From Pasteurella sp049670895 (GTDB taxonomy: Bacteria; Pseudomonadota; Gammaproteobacteria; Enterobacterales; Pasteurellaceae), in assembly GCF_049670895.1 (NCBI RefSeq), contig NZ_CP187170.1: 64,000 nucleotides of DNA. The stretch is one strand, 5' to 3'. The first letter of the stretch is position 1, and each line of letters starts with the position of its first letter. Positions 17,101 to 25,160 of this stretch are shown piece by piece. Position numbers and translations under genes: made by a program. The notes under the pieces are model-generated. The model saw nothing but the letters and a program-made list of their open reading frames with translations. It had not been told where the DNA came from and made no database searches.

Positions 17101-17491
17101 CAATGGCTGTCGCCCCCAGTTTACTTGCAACAATATTATTCCCAATCGCTAAGGATTGTTTTCCTGATGCGGTGGCCTCACTCCCAATAGCAATCGCTTG
17201 AACAGCCGTTGCATTGGTTAAAATCCCGATGGATACAGAGTCTTCTTCTGTGGCACGATCATTATTATAGTTACTAGCTGCATCCGTTTGCCCTGTTTTT
17301 ACACTGAAAAAATGCAAATCCGCCCCTAAGACAAGGGTGGAGGTTGCCAATCCCATACCTAATGTGATCGTTGTGACCACGGCTTTTGCCACAGATCGTG
17401 ATTTTGTTTTACCTTTTGTTGAACCTAATTCAGATACGGCTACCCAAGTCTGAGTTGCTTGGCTCCAAACGATTTTAAAGATTTTATTCAT
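11144..17491 (-). CDS. Trimeric autotransporter adhesin (Hsf/Hia/YadA type)
   Basis: A 2,115-residue type Vc autotransporter. The N-terminus is an extended signal peptide (ESPR: MNKIFKIVWSQATQTWVAVSE) followed by a hydrophobic core ending near residue 57. Residues ~80-460 form a YadA-like head with many 14-residue repeats of the AIAIGSEA type. A long stalk follows, made of repeated VNFKNG/VTPNDQVNF, GDQYYPV and SDLRKMGW units. The C-terminal ~90 residues (GIAGSNAAAGLPQ to GVGYQW) form the four-strand membrane anchor that trimerises into a 12-strand barrel. Codons for about 1,130 residues of the stalk lie in two near-identical 1,692-bp copies. AGGAGAGGG precedes the ATG. No uptake signal was seen in its 6.3 kb. 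It resembles Hsf-like adhesins of P. multocida and H. influenzae; the receptor is unknown. Confidence 0.95.
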   Translation of the reverse strand: MNKIFKIVWSQATQTWVAVSELGSTKGKTKSRSVAKAVVTTITLGMGLATSTLVLGADLHFFSVKTGQTDAASNYNNDRATEEDSVSIGILTNATAVQAIAIGSEATASGKQSLAIGNNIVASKLGATAIGNNSKATAEGAQAFGQSSNAAAKNSAAIGRLATATGERASAFGVGNTAAGASSFSGGDKSKALGANTVAIGSEAVAQESNTVSIGTKAGTAGVDFVNKGPQNKLTERTNQGKTSASGLLSGVNIGNEAGLGTINNQYGVNIGHKAGNGYNSYYGEGVSIGHNAGSLDSRNPAVKQAMDTASKAKGATNGVIITGNTNTAISSRAGMNTLGHDNVAIGKEAGGYSSGNANIAIGRHAGRASKLDPATNDESKRMLDESIFSKANNTMSMGEWAYASADDSLALGRRAQTSGVNGIAIGKDAQVTNKNSVALGADSKDRAATVEDSATVNGISYSNFAGNKKADGSKKVEEDISVVSVGSANNERQIIHVAPGKISETSTDAINGSQLYMTQHVIGNISQAVANLLGGGTAVNQATGAPGGFTQTLNVTGAAKDAQDYTPAQPAQNVAEAITQLNSYVNDGWKLGDQSGTVVDRVTPNDQVNFKNGSNTNVQVTSNGKSSDIVVNVVGLPVQYTQADGTPVVKVGDNYYPVKEDGSPDMDNPIPEEKKADLVVNVINPTAKPNESGNATKLGNIASGTNTLDGTTDANGKPLVKIGDQYYNPEDIDETGKPIMGKNPVTNLAQSPNPALKELADLVTSNPNNAVTVSDLRKMGWVLSGKGEDGNHYSSAVKNADEVNFIGKGLANVTVSKNATTGAQDITVDVKEGDIVKENEGTATVNGEQVEVVKDKNGNYYKKSDLDPTTGEAKPNATPLTQEEIKTVVNNGGGLVTGHKVAEAIQKSGWTVGKIVADTLFDSNVTFNNQDEKVNPNDHVRFADGKNTVASLGTVKAVDEEGNTSTTTVVKVDVDLPIDFKYTDASGKEFVKANDGKFYAKDDVGGDGVPKDTTKALPDDKVNELKKGAQLTDGTNSNGQPNKGYELQDPIQMAVQQAVEKAAKEVLTANPNASAAEIAAAVEKATEQARIEAVKANPEAKDKITAGTGGVNLNNVAWADKPDQAVNKDQLDQTVSKSGFFVEQNGKSTNGEDKVTEKVTPNDVVNFVNGANTVVTAETTRDESTGTDKTEVKVNVSGLPISYTTKVEGKEVPVVKVGDQYYPVGADGKPDMTKPVDDVSTLSTQLVNPAAGKDEIGKPSQLGNVAAGTNTLDGTTDANGKPLVKIGDQYYNPEDIDETGQPIAGKDPVTNITPNGKPALTGLADLATSNPNNAVTVSDLRKMGWVLSGKGEDGNHYSSAVKNADEVNFIGKGLANVTVSKNATTGAQDITIDVKEGDIVKENEGTATVNGEQVDVVKDKNGNYYKKSDLDPTTGEVKPNATPLTPEEVKTVVNNGGGFVTGHKVAEAIQKSGWTVGKIEADALFDSNVIFNNQDEKVNPNDHVRFADGKNTVASLGTVKAVDEEGKISTTTVVKVDVDLPIDFKYTDASGKEFVKANDGKFYAKNEVGVDGVPSNTAQALTDDQVIGLKKGAQLTDGSNSNGQPNEGYEVKDPIQMAVQQAGEKAIKAILTANPNASAAEIAAAVEKATEQARIEAVKANPEAKDKITAGTGGVNLNNVAWADKPDQAVNKDQLDQTVSKSGFFVEQNGKSTNGEGKATEKVTPNDVVNFVNGANTVVTAETTRDESTGTDKTEVKVNVSGLPISYTTKVEGKDVPIVKVGDQYYPVGADGKPDMTKPVADVSTLSTQLVNPAAGKDEIGKPSQLGNVANGANTFASPQVEGEAIKLANDGKWYLATQVEPNGEVKAGSVPVPSDKVKQALNAANNGGLVNFAASNPNNAATVGDLQNLGFMISTGDDQYKEQVRHNNRIEFVSGNKNASVTGLTRPDGVREVKVTISDNPIFKTVQLGSETGPKMSATPSGDIRVSKQENGNENAPARITNVAPGVDGHDAVNVNQLNEIKQNLGNVNNLIHKNNKKLHAGIAGSNAAAGLPQVYIPGKSMVAASAGTYGGQNAVAIGYSRSSDNGKVILKIQGNANTSGRVGGSVGVGYQW
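12000..13691. repeat. 1,692-bp tandem repeat, copy nearer the adhesin C-terminus
   Basis: Landmarks recur at exactly 1,692 bases (564 codons): for example the block with GCTGGGTGGATAAAGT at 12,061 and 13,753, and the block with GGGTTGTAATATTGATC at 13,611 and 15,303. The copies differ at scattered positions and in a short variable segment near 12,700-12,800 versus 14,390-14,480. The boundary is set where similarity ends left of about 12,000. Confidence 0.88.
13692..15383. repeat. 1,692-bp tandem repeat, copy nearer the adhesin N-terminus
   Basis: Second copy of the stalk duplication described at 12,000-13,691. Similarity fades beyond about 15,383, where the adhesin continues with a single-copy relative of the same motif family. 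The length is a multiple of three, so unequal exchange between copies would keep the frame and change stalk length by 564 residues. Confidence 0.88.
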
Positions 17492-18234
17492 AGCGTAAAC
17501 CCTCTCCTATAAATATGGGATTTTTATGTAGAAATTAATAAAAATGGGATGACTCATTGCCTCTAAACGATATAGTCTAAAAAGCGATCCGATCACATTT
17601 TACACGCTTACTATGTAATGTATAGCCCACTCATTTTATTTTACGCCAAAAAATTATTGTCATTTTTAAATGAAGAAACGATTTTGCATTTAAAAAAAGA
17701 GACTTACATTTTATTAATATAAAAAAATAATTATCTATAACCCTTATTTTTTAGTGAGAAAAACCTTATTTAGTGTAAGTTTTTAAGGGTCAATATGTCA
17801 TCAAGCCGATTTTCCTTCTCATGACAACATTTAACGACCGTCCATGAATCTAGGTTCAGGTGATAGGTTTCCTTTGCACAAAACATTCAATTTCCTACCC
17901 TCTTTAAAAATAAAGAAGATTGATGATGCAAGAACACCGCTCTTCTGATGTTAAATACAACGAAGATCCCTAAAGGGACGCATGAAACATGATATTGAAA
18001 TGAGCAGAATCAAATAGGGTATCACCTATTTCAAAAATGGATTTATGAGGATCATCCCTTTTTATTGGGTGAGATGGAAAACGATGAATGAGGGGGAAGG
18101 CTAAGATCAACCTCAACTCAATGACAATATTGAGGTGACACATTTAAAAGCATTTAACGCCTCTTTAAACATGAAGAAAATAAAACCTCATCTCGCCATG
18201 TCTGACGTATATCAGATTCAATTTATTCTTCTAT
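17492..18234. other. Gap upstream of the adhesin with no recognised gene
   Basis: About 740 bases between the adhesin start and the pflA terminator. No frame longer than about 40 codons looks real on either strand, and no tRNA or known small-RNA motif was recognised. Small hairpins are visible (CCTCAA/TTGAGG near 18,115-18,140; AATAGG/CCTATT near 18,012-18,030) without T-runs. The adhesin promoter must lie near 17,520-17,700, but no clear -35/-10 pair stands out. Confidence 0.5.
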
Positions 18235-18276
18235 AATAAAAAGGACTAAGCCCGATAAATACCCAGCTTAGCCCTT
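18235..18276 (-). terminator. Terminator of pflA
   Basis: Read leftward, GGCTAAGC and GCTTAGTCC form a stem around a 13-base loop and are followed by TTTTTATTA. It lies about 110 bases past the pflA stop. Confidence 0.7.
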
Positions 18277-18386
18277 GAATGACAGTTCAATGTTGAAAAA
18301 AGTCCAATCTTGTTACGCTTTTAGATGATTGTTCCCTTCCTCATTTAACGCTTTAACAAATAAAATTGAGTTTGATAAGCAGATCA

Positions 18387-19127
18387 TTAATATTTCACTA
18401 CGTGCCCATATCCTTCAAGAATTTCTTTGATATGATCTAAGGATTCTTTTGTAGGAGGCAAGACATCTTCTAGCTCATATTTTTCGCCCATGGCTGCCCA
18501 TTTATGTGCCCCCAAACGATGGTAAGGTAGCAATTCCACCTTCTCAATGTTTTTCATATCTTTAATAAAATTCCCCAATAAGTGGATATCGGCATCGGCA
18601 TCCGTATAACCCGGCACAACCACATAGCGAATCCATACACGTTGATTGCGTTTAGCCAAATATTTTGCAAATTCCAATGTCCGTTTATTCGGTACCCCAA
18701 TCAAATTTTGGTGAACTTTATCGTTTAATTCTTTGAGATCGAGTAAAACAAGATCAGTTACGTCTAGCAATTCATCAATGACATGATCATAATGACGTAC
18801 AAAACCATTCGTATCTAAACAGGTATTGATCCCTTCTTTTTTACACGCTCTAAACCAATCTCGCACAAATTCTGCTTGCAAAATTGCCTCGCCGCCTGAT
18901 GCGGTAACCCCCCCACCAGAGGCATTCATGAAGTGGCGATATGTCACCACTTCTTTCATTAATTCATCAACGGTGATTTCTTTGCCTGCATGTAAATCCC
19001 ACGTATCACGATTATGGCAATATTTACAACGCATTAAACAGCCTTGCATAAACAAAATAAAACGAATCCCCGGTCCATCGACTGTCCCACAAGATTCGTA
19101 AGAATGAATTCGTCCCACAGTTGTCAT
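18387..19127 (-). CDS. pflA: Pyruvate formate-lyase activating enzyme
   Basis: PflA is a radical-SAM enzyme that places the glycyl radical on pyruvate formate-lyase in anaerobic cells. The [4Fe-4S] motif CLMRCKYC gives C30, C34 and C37, and the N-terminus TTVGRIHSYESCGTVDGPG matches the family. Starting at the ATG at 19,127 (AAGGATTATTT upstream) yields 246 residues, the same as E. coli PflA; an in-frame TTG at 19,151 is not needed. It is separated from pflB by the surface esterase gene, unlike the usual adjacent pflB-pflA order. Confidence 0.97.
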   Translation of the reverse strand: MTTVGRIHSYESCGTVDGPGIRFILFMQGCLMRCKYCHNRDTWDLHAGKEITVDELMKEVVTYRHFMNASGGGVTASGGEAILQAEFVRDWFRACKKEGINTCLDTNGFVRHYDHVIDELLDVTDLVLLDLKELNDKVHQNLIGVPNKRTLEFAKYLAKRNQRVWIRYVVVPGYTDADADIHLLGNFIKDMKNIEKVELLPYHRLGAHKWAAMGEKYELEDVLPPTKESLDHIKEILEGYGHVVKY

Positions 19128-19209
19128 AAATAATCCTTCAACATTTTTCAAATGCTATAATTATAATCGAAAATTGTCGTTTGTTGGTGTAATTTAATAA
19201 AACTTAGCC

Positions 19210-19255
19210 AATAAAAAATAACCCTATATATGACCTTTATCAAATATAGGGTATT
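19210..19255 (-). terminator. Terminator of the esterase gene
   Basis: Read leftward, an ACCCTATAT/ATATAGGGT stem with a short loop is followed by TATTTTTTATT, between the esterase stop and the pflA start. An uptake signal (AAAGTGCGGT) lies at 19,261-19,270. pflA therefore probably has its own promoter in the remaining spacer. Confidence 0.8.
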
Positions 19256-19279
19256 TTTCAAAAAGTGCGGTCAATTTTT

Positions 19280-21316
19280 TTAAAATTCTAAACCGACACC
19301 TGCATGGAATGTGGTATTCGATAAATGGGTTTTACGACCAACATCTTTCTGCAAGCTGATGTGGGTATGGAATCCAGAATTGAGAGGCTTCCATTGTAAC
19401 CCTGCTTGCAAGTTCACCCATGATTTATCTTCTGGTGATAAGATGGTGGCAAATGCACTGCCGTTAAAGGTGGTTTTAATGATGGCTGGATCTTGATTCC
19501 ATTCCTTCACAAAACGGGCATTGACATAAGGTTGCCAACTTTCCCCTTGATAACGAACTGCTAATCCTGTGCCTGTTGTTAAACTTTTCGTTTCACGCTG
19601 TGCAAATTGCATCTGCATTAAACCCGTTTCACGAACAGCGAAAGGGTCAATATCCGTTTTCGTTTTACTCACATCGGCAATCAATGCAACCCCAAGTTTA
19701 TCCCATTGCCATTCATATCCTGTAAACAATGCCATACTTAAACTTTGCGAAGTAGGAGAGGCACTTTGTTGATGAGTTGACATACCAATCATATTAAGAC
19801 GTTGTGTTTTAAATGTACTGTTATTGACTTGGAAAGTGGAACCTAACCACCAATGTTGTGCATCATAGCGTAACGAGGCACTTAACACCTTACTTTTACT
19901 CTCAAAGTGGGTTTGACCTTGTGCTACTTTTTGGTTTTGCTGCCCAACCAAAACCGCCAGTTGCCATGCTGGATTAAACTGCACCTTCGCCCCAACATAT
20001 AAGTGATTACCATGTTTATCTTTTTGGTATGCCACAATGCTATCTAGACTTTGTGCGGTTTGACGAGCCAAGCGATTACGATCACTTTCACTGCGAGCGA
20101 AATCCAAGGCTAAATCGACTTGATGTTGTGCAATATGATTTAACGCCCCCATTTCTTTTGGTGCAGTCAGCACATTCACAATGTAATCAGCCATGGCTTT
20201 ATGGGCGACGGGACCTGGATGGAAACTATCCGCAAACAATTTCTGATCGGCTTCTTCTTGATTTTGTGGGGTACAATTCTCATCCGTTGCAGTGGCAATC
20301 GATTTTTTGCAAACCACCCCCGTTGTATTCGTCAAACCATAAGCATGTGGGCGAGCAATCATATCTTTGAACAATCCCTCGGCATCAATTCGCACAATAT
20401 TCCCACCAACTTGATTTAAGGCTGAAGTAATACTGGTATTGACTAATGTTGTACTCAACGAGGCTTGTGGCAAAATACCTTGGTATGCCGTAATTAAGGT
20501 ATTTGCAATCCCTTTGCTATCATAACCTATACCAGCCAATAGTAATTTTGTTACAGACCAACGACTATCATAAAAATCTTTTGCCGCTTTTTCCAATACC
20601 TTCACACGATGAGCATCTAACTCCTCAGCATTGGCTGTTGGCGAGTCCATGATTGAATCTGAAGCCTTGTTAAAAATATCAACAAATTCTTTTTTGGATA
20701 AAAAACCCGCTGATTTCCCGTTAATTTGAGCACCCGCCACCTCACCTAATTGCGTAAAAAATGCAGGGGTATAAACCACGTTTGGAATCGTTGGTGCAAT
20801 AATCGTATCAATCCCCGCTTGGCGTAAGCTTGCCCATTGTTGTGCCATCGTTTGTGCCATGGCTTGCACACTTTGCATCACATAAGGTTGTTTCTCGGCA
20901 TCGGGTTTTGTCGCTGCAGTACTTAACACCTTAGCAAGGTCATTCCCACCCGCCCAAAGCACATGCAACGCCTCTTTTTTTACGGGTGAAGCAAGATAAT
21001 CTTGAACTTGTTTCGCTAAAGCGAGATTTGCTTGATTGTTAGTATGTGGGTTATTTGTCCCAACAATCACACCACCACTGTAAGCATAATTTGTTCCACC
21101 ATTTGATGACGCTGCTAACTCATTACCGAAATGCTTAGCTAAATGTTCTGCATATAACAGATTTAACGTTTTATCGGCTTTAAAATATGTTGCCTTTTTG
21201 TTCCAATTTTTCTGACCAACATCACTTAAACTATCCCCAAAAACCACAACATCTTGTGCTAGAACGCTAGTACTGATTGCACAACATAGTGCGAAAGCAA
21301 TTTTATGTAATCTCAT
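19280..21316 (-). CDS. Autotransporter GDSL esterase/lipase
   Basis: A 678-residue type Va autotransporter. A signal peptide (residues 1-20, cut near VLA-QD) leads into a GDSL hydrolase domain with nucleophile S29 in VVFGDSLSD, block II in GGTNYAYSGG, block III in WAGGND and the Asp/His pair in ADSFHPGPVAH near residue 370. A beta-barrel translocator fills the last ~270 residues and ends in GVGLEF with terminal Phe. Surface esterases of this class cleave short-chain acyl esters, including sialic-acid O-acetyl groups in related Pasteurellaceae proteins; the substrate here is not visible. The ATG at 21,316 with AAGGATTTTTTT upstream is chosen over an upstream in-frame ATG at 21,415 that would mask the signal peptide. 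It resembles the outer-membrane esterase of P. multocida. Confidence 0.93.
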   Translation of the reverse strand: MRLHKIAFALCCAISTSVLAQDVVVFGDSLSDVGQKNWNKKATYFKADKTLNLLYAEHLAKHFGNELAASSNGGTNYAYSGGVIVGTNNPHTNNQANLALAKQVQDYLASPVKKEALHVLWAGGNDLAKVLSTAATKPDAEKQPYVMQSVQAMAQTMAQQWASLRQAGIDTIIAPTIPNVVYTPAFFTQLGEVAGAQINGKSAGFLSKKEFVDIFNKASDSIMDSPTANAEELDAHRVKVLEKAAKDFYDSRWSVTKLLLAGIGYDSKGIANTLITAYQGILPQASLSTTLVNTSITSALNQVGGNIVRIDAEGLFKDMIARPHAYGLTNTTGVVCKKSIATATDENCTPQNQEEADQKLFADSFHPGPVAHKAMADYIVNVLTAPKEMGALNHIAQHQVDLALDFARSESDRNRLARQTAQSLDSIVAYQKDKHGNHLYVGAKVQFNPAWQLAVLVGQQNQKVAQGQTHFESKSKVLSASLRYDAQHWWLGSTFQVNNSTFKTQRLNMIGMSTHQQSASPTSQSLSMALFTGYEWQWDKLGVALIADVSKTKTDIDPFAVRETGLMQMQFAQRETKSLTTGTGLAVRYQGESWQPYVNARFVKEWNQDPAIIKTTFNGSAFATILSPEDKSWVNLQAGLQWKPLNSGFHTHISLQKDVGRKTHLSNTTFHAGVGLEF

Positions 21317-21443
21317 AAAAAAATCCTTAAAACAATAGAATCTGAGAAGTGTATAGGAAGAAGAAAGAAAATACCTAGACAGACCAGTACTGGTATGAAC
21401 AGCTAACACGTTCAAACTAGTCTAATCAGCTTATACCGTTAAG

Positions 21444-21477
21444 CATAAAAAAAGCCCCTGTTGGATACAGAGGCTTT
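21444..21477 (-). terminator. Terminator of pflB
   Basis: Read leftward, AAAGCCTCTG-TATCCAA-CAGGGGCTTT is followed by TTTTT. It lies about 20 bases past the pflB stop and separates it from the esterase gene. Confidence 0.9.
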
Positions 21478-21498
21478 AAAAAATAAACAGGCTTTACA

Positions 21499-23823
21499 TT
21501 ACATTGATTTTGTGAAAGTACGTGTAATCACGTCCATTTGTTGCTCTTTGGTTAAAGAGTTGAAACGCACGGCGTAGCCTGAAACACGAATGGTTAATTG
21601 TGGATATTTTTCTGGATGATCCATTGCATCTAACAACATTTCACGGTTCATCACGTTCACGTTCAAGTGTTGACCACCTTCAATTGTCGCTTCATGGTGG
21701 AAGTAACCATCCATTAAACCAGCAAGATTACGTTTTTGTGATTCAAGATCTTTACCTAATGCATTTGGTACGATTGAGAAGGTATAAGAAATACCATCTT
21801 TCGCATAAGCAAATGGAAGTTTAGCCACAGATGTTAATGACGCTACCGCACCTTTTTGGTCACGACCGTGCATTGGGTTAGCACCTGGTCCGAATGGTGC
21901 ACCTGCACGACGACCATCTGGGGTGTTACCTGTTTTTTTACCGTACACCACGTTTGAAGTGATAGTTAACACAGATTGTGTTGGAGTCGCATTGCGGTAT
22001 GTATGAAGTTTTTGAATTTTTTTCATGAAACGTTCAACTAAGTCGCAAGCGATTTCATCTACACGGTTATCATTGTTACCGAATTGTGGGTATTCCCCTT
22101 CGATTTCAAAGTCAACCGCCACATCTTTCGCGATACCAACCACTTCACCTGCTTTATTTTTGATTTCAATATCACCACGAATTGGTTTGACTTTCGCATA
22201 TTTAATTGCAGAAAGTGAGTCTGCAGCAACAGAAAGACCTGCAATACCACACGCCATGGTACGTACCACATCACGATCGTGTAATGCCATTAATGCAGCT
22301 TCATAGGCATATTTATCGTGCATAAAGTGGATGATATTCAATGCGGTTACGTATTGTTTTGCCAACCAGTCCATAAAACTATCAAGATGTTTCATGACAT
22401 CGTCATAGTTGAGGTATTCGGTTTTGATTGGCTCAGTTCTTGGACCCACTTGGTCACCTGATTTCTCATCCACACCACCGTTGATTGCGTATAACAAGGT
22501 TTTCGCTAAGTTTGCACGAGCACCGAAGAACTGCATTTGTTTACCCACGATCATTGGGGATACACAACAAGCGATTGCATAGTCATCGTTTTGGAAATCA
22601 GGACGCATTAAGTCGTCGTTTTCATATTGTACAGATGAAGTTTCGATAGACACTTTTGCTGCAAAGCGTTTGAAACCATCTGGTAATTTTTCAGACCAAA
22701 GAATGGTTAAGTTTGGCTCTGGAGATGGACCCATTGTGTAAAGGGTGTGAAGTAAACGGAAGCTGTTTTTAGTCACCAATGTACGACCATCTAAGCCCAT
22801 ACCTGCGAAGGTTTCTGTTGCCCACATTGGGTCACCAGAGAATAATTGATCATATTCAGGTGTACGTAAGAAACGAACCATACGTAATTTCATCACCAAG
22901 TGATCCATTAACTCTTGAGCATCTTGCTCAGTGATTTTGCCTGCTTTTAAGTCACGCTCAATGTAAATATCTAAGAAAGTAGAGACACGACCGAATGACA
23001 TCGCCGCACCATTTTGCGATTTCACAGCAGCTAAATAAGCAAAATAAGTCCATTGTACTGCTTCTTGTGCATTCGTTGCAGGACCTGAAATATCAAAGCC
23101 ATAGCTTGCCGCCATTTCTTTGATTTTACCTAAGGCACGGTGTTGTTCTGCAAGTTCTTCACGTAATTGAATGGTGGCTTGAATATCTTCACCACTTTCT
23201 AATTTTTCTTGTAATGAAGTAAATTGGTTAAATTTATCTTTCATTAAGAAGTCTGCACCGTAAAGTGCCATACGACGGTAGTCACCAATAATACGACCAC
23301 GACCGTAAGCATCAGGAAGACCTGTAATAACACCTGAACGACGGCAGCGTAAAATATCTGGCGTGTAAACATCAAATACGCCTTGGTTATGTGTTTTACG
23401 ATATTCTGTGAAGATATGTTCGATTTCAGGATTTAATTGACGACCATAAACTTTACAAGAACCTTTCACCATGTTGATACCACCAAACGGCATAATCGCA
23501 CGTTTTAATGGGGCATCAGTTTGTAAACCAACGATTTTTTCTAACGGTTTGTCGATATAACCTGGTTTGTGAGAAGTAATGGTGGATGGTGTATCGGTAT
23601 CAATGTCATACGGTTCGTGGGTTTTATTTTCCACTTTGATTTTTTCCATCACCTCAGCCCACAATTTTGTGGTAGCTTCTGTTGCATCAGCTAAGAAAGA
23701 CTCATCTCCTTCATAAGGTGTATAATTTTTTTGAATAAAATCACGAACGTTGACATTTGTTTGCCAGTCACCACCGGCAAACCCTTCCCACGCTTTTTTT
23801 TGCGCATCTGTTAATTGAGTCAT
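21499..23823 (-). CDS. pflB: Pyruvate formate-lyase
   Basis: PflB splits pyruvate and CoA into acetyl-CoA and formate under anaerobic conditions. The active-site cysteine pair is in IACCVSPM and the radical-bearing glycine is G749 in RVSGYAVRF near the C-terminus. The product has 774 residues, about 14 more than the E. coli enzyme. It follows focA by about 95 bases, so formate made here can leave through FocA. The grcA product (33,676) carries an almost identical C-terminal glycyl-radical segment and can replace this one when oxygen cuts it. Confidence 0.98.
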   Translation of the reverse strand: MTQLTDAQKKAWEGFAGGDWQTNVNVRDFIQKNYTPYEGDESFLADATEATTKLWAEVMEKIKVENKTHEPYDIDTDTPSTITSHKPGYIDKPLEKIVGLQTDAPLKRAIMPFGGINMVKGSCKVYGRQLNPEIEHIFTEYRKTHNQGVFDVYTPDILRCRRSGVITGLPDAYGRGRIIGDYRRMALYGADFLMKDKFNQFTSLQEKLESGEDIQATIQLREELAEQHRALGKIKEMAASYGFDISGPATNAQEAVQWTYFAYLAAVKSQNGAAMSFGRVSTFLDIYIERDLKAGKITEQDAQELMDHLVMKLRMVRFLRTPEYDQLFSGDPMWATETFAGMGLDGRTLVTKNSFRLLHTLYTMGPSPEPNLTILWSEKLPDGFKRFAAKVSIETSSVQYENDDLMRPDFQNDDYAIACCVSPMIVGKQMQFFGARANLAKTLLYAINGGVDEKSGDQVGPRTEPIKTEYLNYDDVMKHLDSFMDWLAKQYVTALNIIHFMHDKYAYEAALMALHDRDVVRTMACGIAGLSVAADSLSAIKYAKVKPIRGDIEIKNKAGEVVGIAKDVAVDFEIEGEYPQFGNNDNRVDEIACDLVERFMKKIQKLHTYRNATPTQSVLTITSNVVYGKKTGNTPDGRRAGAPFGPGANPMHGRDQKGAVASLTSVAKLPFAYAKDGISYTFSIVPNALGKDLESQKRNLAGLMDGYFHHEATIEGGQHLNVNVMNREMLLDAMDHPEKYPQLTIRVSGYAVRFNSLTKEQQMDVITRTFTKSM

Positions 23824-23917
23824 ATTAAAATCCTCTATATATAGAATGAAAAACCGTTTAAATTACACAAAGGCGATGAAAAATAATAAAAAACCTACCG
23901 CACTTTGCACCCAAATC

Positions 23918-24769
23918 TTAATGTGGGCGATTAATGAACCAATGTGGTAAAGCCACACAGCACGCACCGCCTACGATATTCCCCAGTGTTACAGGAATTA
24001 AATTCTTTACAATAAAATGATAAACATCAAGATCAGCAAACTGTGCTGCATCCACGCCAATGGCTTGCCAAAATTCTGGCGAAGCAAAATGTGCAATCAC
24101 AATTCCCATTGGGATCATAAACATATTCGCAACGCTATGCTCAAAGCCTGAAGCCACAAACATACCAATAGGCAAAATCATAATAAAGGCTTTGTCAGTT
24201 AACGTTTTACCGGCATAAGTCATCCAGATCGCAATACACACCATAATGTTACAGAAAATACCTAAACAAAACGCCTCTACCCAAGTGTGATGAATTTTAT
24301 GTTGAGCCGTTTTTAAAATAGTCAACCCCCATTGACCGTCGGCTGCCATAATTTGTCCTGCGAACCAAGTCAGTAACACAATGAAAATGGCACCAATAAA
24401 GTTACCACAATACACGACAACCCAATTACGTAACATTTGAAAAGTAGAAATTCGACCACTCACTCTTGCCACCGTGGTCATAGTTGATGAAGTGAACAAT
24501 TCAGAACCGCAAACCACCACCATAATCACCCCAAGCGAGAACACAATACCGCCAACAAGCTTTGTTAATCCCCATGGTGCATCGCCACTCGCAGTTTGAG
24601 TAGTGGCATAAAAGACGAATGCAATCGCAATAAACATCCCTGCTGGAATCGCAGAAAGGAAAGAGTAAAATTGTTTTTTTGTGGCTTTATAAACACCTGT
24701 ATCTTCGCCAATCTGTGCCATCTCAGTAGGTGACACCATGCAGGTTGACGTTGATTGTTCAGTCTTCAT
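23918..24769 (-). CDS. focA: Formate channel FocA
   Basis: FocA is a pentameric formate channel of the FNT family in the inner membrane. The 283-residue protein has six hydrophobic segments, with family motifs GSELFTSST in the first half and GFEHSVANMFMIPMG in the second, including the conserved central histidine. It is the first gene of focA-pflB, the same order as in E. coli. A perfect 10-base ArcA-type motif is present upstream (24,866-24,875); no strong FNR palindrome was seen in this spacer. Its paralogue at 34,735 is a different FNT member. Confidence 0.95.
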   Translation of the reverse strand: MKTEQSTSTCMVSPTEMAQIGEDTGVYKATKKQFYSFLSAIPAGMFIAIAFVFYATTQTASGDAPWGLTKLVGGIVFSLGVIMVVVCGSELFTSSTMTTVARVSGRISTFQMLRNWVVVYCGNFIGAIFIVLLTWFAGQIMAADGQWGLTILKTAQHKIHHTWVEAFCLGIFCNIMVCIAIWMTYAGKTLTDKAFIMILPIGMFVASGFEHSVANMFMIPMGIVIAHFASPEFWQAIGVDAAQFADLDVYHFIVKNLIPVTLGNIVGGACCVALPHWFINRPH

Positions 24770-25160
24770 GCTTAAATCCCCTTAATATCAATATGCTAAT
24801 AATTAATGTCGAATGACGTGTTACATAAAATAATCATTTAAAAAAATTTTATTTTTTATAATATTTGTTAATTATAGGAAGTTTTACATCAAAATAAAAG
24901 CTATTTTAAGGTCAAAAAACATTCAAAGCCATCTTTTTTTACGCCAGATCAATTTATTGTTAAAAATCTTTGAATTTCAATAAATTAACATTTAATTAAA
25001 TACTTTTTAACAACTCTTTAACAGATGATTTTTTTAACATTATTTGCTTATTTTTCAGGCTAAATTATCTCCCCTACTTTTCTGTGAAAAAATTGCCATT
25101 TTTGTCATTTTCTGTTAAAAAGTGCGGTACATTTTTACCTAATTTAAAAGGATAACACCA
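24770..25160. other. Divergent focA / hinT promoter region
   Basis: A 391-base very AT-rich spacer. Apart from the ArcA-like motif at 24,866-24,875, a related TTTAATTAAA stretch near 24,991-25,000 and an uptake signal near 25,121-25,130, nothing specific can be assigned. No reading frame looks real. Confidence 0.5.
24866..24875. promoter_or_regulatory. ArcA-type box upstream of focA-pflB
   Basis: TGTTAATTAT agrees at all ten positions with the (A/T)GTTAATTA(A/T) core used for ArcA sites. It lies 97 bases upstream of the focA ATG, and ArcA controls this operon in E. coli. In so AT-rich a spacer a chance match is possible. Confidence 0.45.

Noticed and set aside
17492..18386. Decayed gene or small RNA upstream of the adhesin
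   Set aside because: No protein similarity could be recognised in six frames and no convincing sRNA terminator on a discrete transcript other than the pflA terminator.
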